Positions 16,322 through 24,002 of a stretch of DNA of 64,000 nt are shown here, one piece after another. The stretch lies in assembly GCF_029846175.1 (NCBI RefSeq), contig NZ_JARWAC010000011.1, positions 248,001 to 312,000 on the forward strand, given 5' to 3'. The position numbers and the translations under genes are program-made. The DNA comes from Sphaerisporangium sp. TRM90804. Lineage in GTDB: Bacteria > Actinomycetota > Actinomycetes > Streptosporangiales > Streptosporangiaceae. Under the pieces are notes generated by a model. It was not told where the DNA came from and made no database searches. It was given only the letters and a program-made list of their open reading frames with translations. Positions within the stretch are counted from its first letter, which is position 1. Each line of letters begins with the position of its first letter.

Positions 16322-18040
16322 ATGGTTATGACCTCTCGATCGCTCATGCGCGTATCCGTGGCGGGCATCATCGCCGCCACCGGTCTAGCGTTGGCCGTCG
16401 CTCCCGCGTCGGCGCACCCCAAACCCACCAAACCCGCCAAGACCGTTCCGGTCCGGCTGGTCGCCATCAACGACTTCCACGGCAACCTGGAGCCCCCGAC
16501 CGGTTCCAGCGGCGCCATCGTGAACGAGGCGGGGACGTCGGTCCCGGCGGGCGGCGCGGCGTACATGGCCACCCACCTCAAGTCGCTGGTCAACAAGGAC
16601 ACCGCCGTGGTGGCCGCCGGCGACCTCATCGGCGCCACGCCGCTGATCTCGGCCGCCTACCACGACGAGCCCACCGTCGAGCTGCTCGGCAAGCTGGGCC
16701 TGGACGTCTCCTCGGTCGGCAACCACGAGTTCGACGAGGGCATCACCGAGCTCAGGCGCATCCAGGACGGCGGCTGCCACCCCACCGACGGCTGCTCCCC
16801 GGCCGGCCGGTGGAAGGGCGCCAAGTACGAGTACGTCGGCGCCAACGTCCTGAAGGAGAAGAACGACAGGTTCGCGCTGCCGCCCACCTCGATCCAGAAG
16901 GTCAACGGGGTCAAGGTCGGCTTCATCGGGCTGGTCACCCAGACCACCCCGACGATCGTCTCCTCGGCCGGCATCGAGGGCCTGCGCTTCGCCGAGGAGG
17001 TCGAGTCGGGCAACCGCGCGGCGGCGCTGCTGCGGCGCCAGGGCGTCAAGGCCATCGTGGCGCTCGTGCACGAGGGCGACTCGATCACCCCGAACCAGAG
17101 CCCGGACGCCTGCCCCGTCACCCCCGGCGCGGGCTCGCGCATCGCCTCGGGCCTCAGCGCGGACGTCGACCTGGTCGTCATGGGCCACTCCCACCAGGCG
17201 TACATCTGCAAGACCAAGGACCCGGCGGGCCAGGACCGCTACTACACCCAGGGCTCGTCGTTCGGCCGCGTGCTGACGAAGATCGACTTCCAGGTGGACA
17301 AGAAGACCGGCGAGATCGTCCGCTCTTCGGTGGCGCCGGACAACAACGTCGTCACCCGCGATGTCGTCGCCGACCCGCAGATCACGCAGTTCGTGCAGAC
17401 CTGGAAGGACCGGGTGGCGGCCGTCGCCAACCGGGAGATCGGGCAGATCACGGCCGACATCGGCCGCCCGGCCTCGCCCTCGGGCGAGACCCCGCTGGGC
17501 ATCCTGATCGCCGACGCGCAGCTGGAGGCCACGCGGGCCGGCGGCCAGGCCGAGGTGGCGCTGATGAACCCGGGCGGCGTCCGCACCGACCTCACCTTCG
17601 CGCAGAGCGGGTCGGAGGGGAACGGCGTCGTCACCTACGGCGAGGCGTTCGCCGTGCAGCCGTTCAACAACCTGATGCAGGTGGTCACGCTGACGGGGGC
17701 GCAGCTCGACGCGCTGCTGGAGCAGCAGTGGCAGAACGGCGGCGCGACGGTGCGCATCCTGCAGCCCTCGGCGTCGCTGACCTACACGATGAACCTGTCG
17801 CAGCCGATCGGCTCGCGGGTGTCGGAGATCAAGGTCAACGGCACGGCCGTGACCGACACGCAGGCGATCCGCGTCGCGGCCAACAACTTCCTCGTCGGAG
17901 GCGGTGACGGCTTCAGCGTCTTCACCCAGGGCACCGGCCTGTGGAGCGGGCCGCTGGACATCGACGCGCTGGTCGCCTACTTCGAGGCGCACTCGCCGGT
18001 CGCCCCGCCCGTCGTCGGCCGCATCACGGTCGCCGGCTAG
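16322..18040 (+). CDS. Secreted 5'-nucleotidase / UshA-type metallophosphatase
   Basis: A 572-residue secreted enzyme that should dephosphorylate extracellular nucleotides or hydrolyse nucleotide sugars. A signal peptide ends near ...ALAVAPASA. The metallophosphatase domain has NDFHGNLE, GDLIGATP, GNHEFDEG and GHSHQAY; the C-terminal 5'-nucleotidase domain has ALMNPGGVRTDL, GEAFAVQPFNN and a NFLVGGGDGFSVF substrate segment. No cell-wall anchor is seen. TAGCCT (16314-16319) makes ATG 16328 an alternative leaderless start. A hairpin follows the gene. Confidence 0.93.
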   Translation: MVMTSRSLMRVSVAGIIAATGLALAVAPASAHPKPTKPAKTVPVRLVAINDFHGNLEPPTGSSGAIVNEAGTSVPAGGAAYMATHLKSLVNKDTAVVAAGDLIGATPLISAAYHDEPTVELLGKLGLDVSSVGNHEFDEGITELRRIQDGGCHPTDGCSPAGRWKGAKYEYVGANVLKEKNDRFALPPTSIQKVNGVKVGFIGLVTQTTPTIVSSAGIEGLRFAEEVESGNRAAALLRRQGVKAIVALVHEGDSITPNQSPDACPVTPGAGSRIASGLSADVDLVVMGHSHQAYICKTKDPAGQDRYYTQGSSFGRVLTKIDFQVDKKTGEIVRSSVAPDNNVVTRDVVADPQITQFVQTWKDRVAAVANREIGQITADIGRPASPSGETPLGILIADAQLEATRAGGQAEVALMNPGGVRTDLTFAQSGSEGNGVVTYGEAFAVQPFNNLMQVVTLTGAQLDALLEQQWQNGGATVRILQPSASLTYTMNLSQPIGSRVSEIKVNGTAVTDTQAIRVAANNFLVGGGDGFSVFTQGTGLWSGPLDIDALVAYFEAHSPVAPPVVGRITVAG

Positions 18041-18088
18041 ATCCCGCTCGGGCCGCGCCCTCGGACGGGGGCGCGGTCCGCGGCGCCC

Positions 18089-18123
18089 GGGACCGCTCCA
18101 CGCGACGGTGCGTGAGCGGTCCC
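18089..18123. terminator. Hairpin between convergent 5'-nucleotidase and glnR
   Basis: Perfect 10-bp stem GGGACCGCTC/GAGCGGTCCC (18089-18098 with 18114-18123). No T tract; placed between two convergent genes, so it may serve both. Confidence 0.6.
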
Positions 18124-18149
18124 CGGCCTCGGGACGCGGGGCGGTGGGG

Positions 18150-18869
18150 TCAGTGGTGGGCGGGCGCGGGCTCGCGCTCCTCGGCCTGCTCGCCGCCGCG
18201 GTCGGGCACGAAGCGGTAGCCGACGTTGCGCACGGTGCCGATCAGCGACTCGTACTCGGCGCCGAGCTTGGCGCGCAGCCGCCGCACGTGGACGTCCACG
18301 GTGCGAGTGCCGCCGAAGTAGTCGTACCCCCAGACCTCCTGCAGGAGCTGGGCGCGGGTGAAGACTCGTCCCGGGTGCTGCGCGAGGTACTTGAGCAGCT
18401 CGAACTCCTTGAAGGTGAGGTCGAGCGCGCGGGTGCGCAGGCGGGCCGTGTAGGTGGCCTCGTCGATCGACAGGTCGCCGCTGCGGATCTCGTCGGGCAC
18501 CTCCTCGCTGGCGGAGATGGACATGCGCCCGACCGCCAGCCGCAGGCGCGCCTCGACCTCCGCCGGACCGGCCGTGTCGAGGAGGACGTCATCGGCTCCC
18601 CATTCGGCCGTCATGGCGGCGAGGCCGCCTTCGGTCACGATGACCATCAGCGGGCAGTCGATCCCCGTGGTGCGCAGCAGACGGCAGAGGCTCTTGGCGT
18701 GCACCAGCTCCCGTCGCGCGTCCACCAGCACGGCGTCGGCGGGTGGAGCGTCGATCAGCGCCGACGCCTCCGCGGGGGCGACCCGCACCGAGTGGAGCAG
18801 CAGACCGAGCGCGGGCAGAACCTCAGCAGATGGTTCCAGCGCGTTGGTGAGCAGCAGCAGATTACTCAC
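18150..18869 (-). CDS. glnR: GlnR global nitrogen regulator (OmpR family)
   Basis: A 239-residue orphan response regulator controlling nitrogen assimilation in actinomycetes. The diagnostic start [20 protein letters not shown] is present, along with the receiver segment [20 protein letters not shown] and the nearly invariant GlnR DNA-binding domain ([20 protein letters not shown], then [20 protein letters not shown]). No partner kinase lies nearby, as usual for GlnR. GTG 18869 is chosen because GAGGAGG precedes it and homologs begin there; the open frame extends to 18929. Confidence 0.96.
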   Translation of the reverse strand: MSNLLLLTNALEPSAEVLPALGLLLHSVRVAPAEASALIDAPPADAVLVDARRELVHAKSLCRLLRTTGIDCPLMVIVTEGGLAAMTAEWGADDVLLDTAGPAEVEARLRLAVGRMSISASEEVPDEIRSGDLSIDEATYTARLRTRALDLTFKEFELLKYLAQHPGRVFTRAQLLQEVWGYDYFGGTRTVDVHVRRLRAKLGAEYESLIGTVRNVGYRFVPDRGGEQAEEREPAPAHH

Positions 18870-19161
18870 AGCACCTCCTCGTCCAGAGGCCGACCGGGGC
18901 ATGGGGACGGCGCGGCTTCGCTCACTCACCGCATCGCCTCCTCCCCGCGTTGTGACGGCGAGAGCCGTACAAACACGTAAAGGACCCGGGGGCTACGTCG
19001 CCCAGGTCCCGTCAGTAGGTGAGGATAGCCCACAGGAAAGTCGCGTCCAGAGGGCGCCCGCCGGTGAACGTCCCGTCACGTGGGAAATAACCGTAACCGA
19101 CACGTCACGGTGGGTGACCGGGGGGTGCTGGACGCCCGGGAAGGTGACACGGAGGTCGCTG

Positions 19162-19419
19162 ATGGCGCGGGGTGTGGTGCGGTACTGGGCTGCGGCGAAG
19201 GACGCCGCCGGGTTGGCCGAGGAGTCGTTCGAGGCGAGAACCCTCGGCGATTTGGTGTTATTTATCACACAAAATCATAGTAATCCGGACCTGCCGCGTG
19301 TCCTGAGCCGCTCCTCCTTCCTCGTCGACGGCCATCCCGCGGGCACGCGAGACCCTGACACGGTGGAGCTGCCCGAGGGTGCCACCGTGGAGGTGCTTCC
19401 CCCTTTCGCGGGAGGCTAA
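19162..19419 (+). CDS. MoaD/ThiS-like sulfur carrier protein with TTA codon
   Basis: An 85-residue beta-grasp protein ending in the FAGG di-glycine that is adenylated and thiocarboxylated in MoaD/ThiS proteins; the VRYWAAAKDAAG and LVDGHPAG motifs favour MoaD (molybdopterin synthase small subunit). GGAGG at 19151-19155 supports the ATG. Codons ~30-43 are strikingly AT-rich for this genome and include TTA (leucine 33, 19258-19260), implying dependence on the rare bldA-type tRNA if that system is present. It is divergent from glnR, as in mycobacteria-like neighbourhoods. Confidence 0.88.
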   Translation: MARGVVRYWAAAKDAAGLAEESFEARTLGDLVLFITQNHSNPDLPRVLSRSSFLVDGHPAGTRDPDTVELPEGATVEVLPPFAGG

Positions 19420-19527
19420 CGCCGTCGTGCCGTCTTCGCTGATTACGCGCGGGTTTCATGGCCGGACCGCGCGTGTCGCACGGGCGTTTCACGGCCCGCA
19501 CCTGGGGGAGTGGGTGTCTGCCCCCGG

Positions 19528-19533
19528 GATAAT
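19528..19533 (+). promoter_or_regulatory. -10 element GATAAT before lmeA-like gene
   Basis: GATAAT lies 33 nt before the ATG at 19566 and is an unusually AT-rich hexamer for this region; GAAGGAG precedes the start codon. No clear -35 seen. Confidence 0.35.
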
Positions 19534-19565
19534 GTGATCTCGGGCGGACATCTCGAAGGAGTCGG

Positions 19566-20243
19566 ATGCGCAAATTCGTGGTGTTCCTGATCGTGCTCGG
19601 CGTGCTCCTGGCCGTGCTCGACCGCGTGGCCGTGTCCGGTGTGGAGCGCGAGGTCGCCAAGCAGGTGGCCGCCCAGTACGACCTGCCCACCCCGCCGACG
19701 GTCGACGTGCGCGGCATCCCCTTCCTCACCCAGGCGGTCGCCGGGCGCTACGAGGAGATCGGCGTCAAGATGGGCGAGGTGACCACACCCGACGGCGCCA
19801 AGCTCAGCAGCGTGGACGCCGTCCTGCACGGCGTGCGCGCCCCGCTGACCGACCTGCTGATGGACGCCGCCACCGCCGACATCCGCGCCGAGCGGGTCAC
19901 CGGCACCGTCGTCATCTCCAAGGAGACCCTGGACGCCCGGGCGCCGCAGGGGCTGAGCATCAAGGGCAACGGCGACGACACCCTGAACGTCGCGGGGAAC
20001 CTGAACGTCTCCGGCGTCGCCGTCCCGGTCACCGCCAAGGTGAAGATCGACGTCATCCCCGGCGGCGTGCGCCTGACGCCCGAGAACGTCAACGGCATCC
20101 AGGTGCCCGACGCCGCCAAGCTCATGAGCTTCACCGTGCCCGTCAAGGACCTCCCGCTCAACCTGAAGATCGAGAAGGTGCGCACCACCTCCGAAGGGCT
20201 GGCCGTCGAGGGCACCGCCACGGACGTGCCGCTGCGTGCGTGA
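19566..20243 (+). CDS. lmeA: DUF2993 (LmeA-type) phospholipid-binding protein
   Basis: A 225-residue envelope protein with an N-terminal hydrophobic segment (FVVFLIVLGVLLAVLD) and the DUF2993 fold (EREVAKQVAAQYDLPTPPTV, RGIPFLTQAVAGRYEEI). In Mycobacterium the homolog LmeA binds lipids and affects lipomannan elongation; here the substrate is unknown. The strong GAAGGAG site supports the start. Its last codons overlap the GTG of the following sigma factor, and its place between glnR and the thioredoxin/sulfurtransferase genes mirrors mycobacteria. Confidence 0.9.
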   Translation: MRKFVVFLIVLGVLLAVLDRVAVSGVEREVAKQVAAQYDLPTPPTVDVRGIPFLTQAVAGRYEEIGVKMGEVTTPDGAKLSSVDAVLHGVRAPLTDLLMDAATADIRAERVTGTVVISKETLDARAPQGLSIKGNGDDTLNVAGNLNVSGVAVPVTAKVKIDVIPGGVRLTPENVNGIQVPDAAKLMSFTVPVKDLPLNLKIEKVRTTSEGLAVEGTATDVPLRA

Positions 20244-20787
20244 ACCGGACGCCGCCGCCGTACGTCGTGAGGACGTGACCCCCGCCGGAACCGCCGACGA
20301 GCAGCTGATCAGGTCGCTCTTCGATGAGCACGCGGGGTCGCTCTACGGTTACGTGTTGCGATTGACGGGCGACCCGGGCAAGGCGGAGGACGTGGTACAG
20401 GAGACGCTCTTGCGGGCGTGGAAGCATCCCGACGTGCTGACCGATCGGCCGGTGCGCGCGTGGTTGTTCACCGTGGCCCGGAACCTGGTCTTCGACCACC
20501 ACCGGGCCCGCAGGTCACGCCCCCAGGAGACCAGCGACGAGGCCCTCGCCGTGATCCCCGCCGACGACGAGCTGGAGCGCGCGGTGGAGTCGTGGGGGGT
20601 GGCCGACGCCATAGCGACCCTGCGCCCCGAGCACCGCGAGGTGCTCCTGGAGACCTACTACCGAGGGCGGTCGGTGAAGGAGGCCGCGGAGGTGCTCGGC
20701 ATCCCGCCGGGAACGGTGAAGTCGCGCACCTACTACGCGCTCCGCGCGCTGAAGCTGGCGCTGGAGGAGCGGGGGCTGGCGCCATGA
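20236..20787 (+). CDS. ECF sigma factor (SigL/SigK-like)
   Basis: A 183-residue extracytoplasmic-function sigma factor. Region 2 is seen as LFDEHAGSLYGYVLRLTGDP and AEDVVQETLLRAW; region 4 as LRPEHREVLLETYYRGRS followed by AEVLGIPPGTVKSRTYYALR. The GTG at 20236 overlaps the preceding gene by 8 nt; a GTG at 20275 is another start, but neither has a good ribosome site. It is followed with ATGA overlap by a zinc anti-sigma factor, the usual redox-responsive pair. Confidence 0.92.
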   Translation: MREPDAAAVRREDVTPAGTADEQLIRSLFDEHAGSLYGYVLRLTGDPGKAEDVVQETLLRAWKHPDVLTDRPVRAWLFTVARNLVFDHHRARRSRPQETSDEALAVIPADDELERAVESWGVADAIATLRPEHREVLLETYYRGRSVKEAAEVLGIPPGTVKSRTYYALRALKLALEERGLAP

Positions 20788-21632
20788 CCACGTGCGAGGA
20801 CGTCAGGATGTCGCTGGGCGCCCACCTGATGGGCGCGCTGGACGCCGAGGAGTCCGCCCAGGTCGAGGCGCACCTGGCCGGGTGTGAGGCGTGCCGCGCC
20901 GAGTACGCCGAGCTGGGCGGGCTCACCGCGCTGCTGGCCCGCGTCTCCGAGGCCGACATCGAACAGGCGGCCAGCCCGCCGCAGGCCGTGCTCGGGCGCA
21001 TGATCGCGGCGTCGGCGCGGCGCCGGCGCATGAACCGCCTCTTCCTGGGCCTGGCCGCGTCCGCTGCCGCGGTGGTGGTCGGCGGCACGGCGTGGCTGGC
21101 CGGAGGGACGGCGCCGCAGTCCGCCCAGTCCGCCCAGTCCGCCGACGCGCCCGCGGCGCCACTGCTGGCCGAGAGGGACGGCGCGGCGCCCGCGGCCTCG
21201 TCGTCCGCCCGGGCGGCCGCCTCGACGCCCCCGTCCGGCCACCGGGACGCCACCGGAGACACCCTGATGGCCGAGCCGGAGCAGAGAGCGCCGTTCGCGC
21301 GGACACCGGAGCCCTCCCCGCTGCTCAAGGCGGAGCGGGCCGGCACGGTCGTGCTGAAGGCGGCCGAGGACGGCGTCCGGGCGACGGTCACCATGATCGC
21401 CGGCGGCGAGGGCACCACCGTGCGGATCGCGCTCACCGGCGTGGCCACCGGCACGTCCTGCCGCGTGACCGCCGTCGGGTCCGACGGCACCAAGGCGCCG
21501 GCCGGAAGCTGGACGGTCGACCTCGGCGGGCCGGCCACGTTCACGGGGCACACCGAGCTGCCCCTCGACGGCATCGTCGGCTTCGACATCCGCTCCTCCG
21601 CGGGCGACCGCCTGCTGTGGGTCCCCGCCTGA
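20784..21632 (+). CDS. Zinc-binding anti-sigma factor (ZAS family)
   Basis: A 282-residue membrane protein expected to hold the preceding sigma factor. The cytoplasmic ZAS motif is HLAGCEAC (H30-x3-C34-x2-C37). A single transmembrane segment lies at ~84-107, followed by a ~70-residue Ala/Pro/Ser linker and a folded extracellular domain of about 100 residues ending in GDRLLWVPA. Start ATG overlaps the sigma stop (ATGA). The redox-type Cys pair together with the adjacent thioredoxin gene suggests thiol stress sensing; this is inference. Confidence 0.9.
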   Translation: MTTCEDVRMSLGAHLMGALDAEESAQVEAHLAGCEACRAEYAELGGLTALLARVSEADIEQAASPPQAVLGRMIAASARRRRMNRLFLGLAASAAAVVVGGTAWLAGGTAPQSAQSAQSADAPAAPLLAERDGAAPAASSSARAAASTPPSGHRDATGDTLMAEPEQRAPFARTPEPSPLLKAERAGTVVLKAAEDGVRATVTMIAGGEGTTVRIALTGVATGTSCRVTAVGSDGTKAPAGSWTVDLGGPATFTGHTELPLDGIVGFDIRSSAGDRLLWVPA

Positions 21633-21648
21633 CCCCGCCGCGGCGGGA

Positions 21649-22113
21649 ATGGCGCACCGGACGCCCGTGTTGTGCCAGCCGATGGCAGGCTGGGCAGTGC
21701 TGTGCGTGACGCTCGCCGTGGGCGTGGCCGCAGGGGTGATCATGCGGCGGCGCGACGGCGTCGCGCGCGACGTGAGGGGTGACATGGACACCGTCGCGGC
21801 GGGCGACCTCGGCGCCGAGCTCGGCGAGCGCGCCACCCTCGTGCAGTTCTCCACCGCGTTCTGCCAGCCCTGCCGGGCCACCCGGCGGGTGCTGGCGGAG
21901 GTCACCGCCATGGTCGACGGCGTGCGCCACATCGAGATCGACGCCGAGTCCCGCCTCGACCTGGTTCGGCGCCTGGACGTCATGCGCACCCCTACGGTGC
22001 TGGTGCTCGACTCCGGTGGCAGAATCGTGAAGAGGGCGTCCGGCCACCCACGCAAGGCCGACGTGATAGCCGCGCTCGGATTCACCGTGTCTCATGAACC
22101 GGACGCGACGTGA
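21649..22113 (+). CDS. thiX: Membrane-anchored thioredoxin-like protein (ThiX-like)
   Basis: A 154-residue protein with an N-terminal membrane segment (WAVLCVTLAVGVAAGVIM) and a thioredoxin domain whose active site is FCQPC (C72, C75), with cis-Pro in MRTPTVLVL. It probably acts at the outer face of the membrane in thiol exchange. It starts 16 nt after the anti-sigma gene, and a separate promoter and short leader ORF follow. In Mycobacterium the homolog ThiX lies next to cysA2 and sseC, as here. Confidence 0.88.
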   Translation: MAHRTPVLCQPMAGWAVLCVTLAVGVAAGVIMRRRDGVARDVRGDMDTVAAGDLGAELGERATLVQFSTAFCQPCRATRRVLAEVTAMVDGVRHIEIDAESRLDLVRRLDVMRTPTVLVLDSGGRIVKRASGHPRKADVIAALGFTVSHEPDAT

Positions 22114-22138
22114 CAGATGGCAAGGCGACGGGTACTGT
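22110..22138 (+). promoter_or_regulatory. Promoter of leader peptide / sulfurtransferase operon
   Basis: GTGACA (22110-22115) and TACTGT (22133-22138) spaced 17 nt. The leader ORF GTG (22140) or ATG (22146) lies immediately downstream, so the transcript should be nearly leaderless. Confidence 0.55.
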
Positions 22139-22145
22139 CGTGAAC

Positions 22146-22229
22146 ATGAATCCCTCGACAGAGCTGCTGACGAAGCGGCGCGCGGTTGATTTCTGCCGCG
22201 TAGCCACCGCGCTCTGTCGCACCGCCTGA
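22146..22229 (+). CDS. Putative cysteine-sensing leader peptide, 27 aa
   Basis: A 27-residue ORF reading MNPSTELLTKRR then AVDFCRVATALCRTA. The RR-x-VD-x-CR-V core with Cys residues matches the short leader peptides found before sulfur-metabolism genes in actinobacteria, where ribosome stalling on Cys codons can attenuate expression. It sits just after a good promoter and 92 nt before the DUF4395 gene of the sulfurtransferase operon. A GTG two codons upstream is an alternative start. Regulation by cysteine is inferred from the family. Confidence 0.75.
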   Translation: MNPSTELLTKRRAVDFCRVATALCRTA

Positions 22230-22321
22230 GGACGGTCCTTCGCGGCCTCTGAGCCGCCGATGATCTGAACGAGTGCCCGATTTCTCCGCGTTTCCGGCAC
22301 GGTCTTCAGGAGCTTCCCGCC

Positions 22322-22729
22322 ATGCAGGTCGACCCACGGGGTATGCGGTTCGCCGCGGCCGCCACGACGCTCGTTCTGGCGCTCGTCCTCGTCACGGGCA
22401 ACGGGTGGCTCCTGCTGGCCCAGGCGGCGGTGTTCGCCCTCGGGGCGGCCGGCGCCTCTCCGTACGCGCTGGCCTTCAAGCGATGGGTGCGGCCGAGGCT
22501 CGGCCCGCCCGCCGCGACGGAGGACTCCCGCCCGCCCCGCTTCGCGCAGGGGGTCGGGCTGGTCTTCGCGCTCGTCGGGCTGATCGGGTTCCTCGCACAG
22601 GCCGCGCCTCTCGCGCTCGGCGCGACCGCCGCGGCCCTGCTCGCCGCGTTCCTCAACGCCGCCTTCGGCTTCTGCCTGGGCTGCGAAATGTACTTGATCA
22701 TCCGCCGCCTACTTCCCGCAACCCGATAA
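22322..22729 (+). CDS. DUF4395 membrane protein
   Basis: A 135-residue protein with four hydrophobic segments and a conserved cytoplasm-edge CLGCEMY motif near the C-terminus. DUF4395 genes are typically linked to thioredoxin and rhodanese genes, as here, suggesting thiol or sulfur handling at the membrane. AGGAG precedes the ATG by 9 nt. The sulfurtransferase gene starts 14 nt after its stop. Confidence 0.85.
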   Translation: MQVDPRGMRFAAAATTLVLALVLVTGNGWLLLAQAAVFALGAAGASPYALAFKRWVRPRLGPPAATEDSRPPRFAQGVGLVFALVGLIGFLAQAAPLALGATAAALLAAFLNAAFGFCLGCEMYLIIRRLLPATR

Positions 22730-22743
22730 CCGGAGGTTTTCCA

Positions 22744-23583
22744 ATGAGCCGCTCCGCCGTCCTGGTGGACGCCGAATGGGTCGAGGCCAACCTCGACACC
22801 CCAGGCGTGGTGCTCGTCGAGGTCGACGAGGACGCCAGTGCGTACGACAAGGGCCACATCCGTGGCGCCGTCAAGATCGACTGGAAGCAGGACCTCCAGG
22901 ACCCCGTCCGCCGTGACTTCGTCGACCGCGAGGGCTTCCAGGCCCTGCTGTCGTCCCGGGGGATCGCGAACGACGACACGGTGGTCCTGTACGGCGGCAA
23001 CAACAACTGGTTCGCCGCGTACGCCTACTGGTACTTCAAGCTGTACGGGCACGAGAACGTCCGGCTGCTCGACGGCGGCCGCAAGAAGTGGGAGCTCGAC
23101 TCCCGCGAGCTGGTGACCGACGCGCCGTCGCGTCCCGCGACGCAGTACACCGCCGGCGACCAGGACTCCTCGATCCGCGCCTTCCGCGACGACGTCGTGG
23201 CGGCCATCGGCAAGCTCAACCTCGTCGACGTCCGCTCGCCCGACGAATTCAGCGGCAAGCTGCTGGCCCCGGCGCACCTTCCGCAGGAGGCGGCGCAGCG
23301 GGGCGGGCACATCCCGACCGCGCGCAACATCCCGTGGTCCAAGGCGGCCAACGACGACGGCACCTTCCGCTCCGACGACGAGCTGCGCGAGCTGTACGGC
23401 GCCGCCGGGGTCGACTTCGGCAAGGACACCATCGCCTACTGCCGCATCGGCGAGCGCTCCGCGCACACCTGGTTCGTCCTGCACGAGATCCTCGGCCAGG
23501 CGAACGTGAAGAACTACGACGGTTCATGGACCGAATACGGCTCGCTCGTGGGCGTGCCGATCGAGCTGGGGGAGGCCCGATGA
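22744..23583 (+). CDS. cysA2: Thiosulfate sulfurtransferase (rhodanese, CysA2/SseA type)
   Basis: A 279-residue two-domain rhodanese that transfers sulfane sulfur from thiosulfate to acceptors. The N-terminal inactive domain has HIRGAVKIDWKQDLQDPVRR; the C-terminal domain has the catalytic Cys in YCRIGERS (C233). Lengths and motifs match mycobacterial CysA2. GGAGG precedes the ATG. The stop overlaps the ATG of the DUF1416 gene (ATGA). Control by the upstream leader peptide is likely. Confidence 0.94.
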   Translation: MSRSAVLVDAEWVEANLDTPGVVLVEVDEDASAYDKGHIRGAVKIDWKQDLQDPVRRDFVDREGFQALLSSRGIANDDTVVLYGGNNNWFAAYAYWYFKLYGHENVRLLDGGRKKWELDSRELVTDAPSRPATQYTAGDQDSSIRAFRDDVVAAIGKLNLVDVRSPDEFSGKLLAPAHLPQEAAQRGGHIPTARNIPWSKAANDDGTFRSDDELRELYGAAGVDFGKDTIAYCRIGERSAHTWFVLHEILGQANVKNYDGSWTEYGSLVGVPIELGEAR

Positions 23584-23879
23584 CCGCCAACGGGTGCGCC
23601 GCACCGGAGCAGACCGTCGCGCTGCCGGCCGGCATCGATCTGGCCGGCCAGGCCGTGATCCAGGGAGTCGTCACCGGCGCCGGCCGGGCCTACGCCCGCC
23701 TGCTCGACGACTCCGGCGAGTTCACCGGTGAGGTCGTGGTCTCCGACGAGGGCGTCTTCCGCTTCTTCGCCGGCCCCGGCTCCTGGACGGTCCGCATCAT
23801 CGCGAGCGGCGGCGTCAGCAAGGACATCGCCGTCGAGGCCCGCCTCGGCGAGGTGGCCCAGCTCCAGGTCTCCGTCTGA
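23580..23879 (+). CDS. sseC: DUF1416 protein (SseC-like)
   Basis: A 99-residue protein with a transthyretin-like beta-sandwich pattern (AVIQGVVTGAGRAYARLLDD, FRFFAGPGSWTVRI) and one conserved Cys near the N-terminus. DUF1416 is SseC of mycobacteria, always next to cysA2; its reaction is not established. The start overlaps the cysA2 stop, so the two are translated together. Confidence 0.88.
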   Translation: MTANGCAAPEQTVALPAGIDLAGQAVIQGVVTGAGRAYARLLDDSGEFTGEVVVSDEGVFRFFAGPGSWTVRIIASGGVSKDIAVEARLGEVAQLQVSV

Positions 23880-24002
23880 CGAACGGCTCCGCGCGGCCGG
23901 TGGCGATCCTTCGCCCCGGCCGTGCCGCTTTTTCCCTCCCCCGCGACGTCCGCTGTCCTGTTGCCGGTGCGACTGATGTGACCCGTCGATAGGATGCACC
24001 GG

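Noticed and set aside
19060-19120. GlnR box between glnR and the MoaD-like gene
   Set aside because: GTCAC and GTAAC half-sites occur, but the spacing to GAAAC-like motifs does not fit the known consensus.
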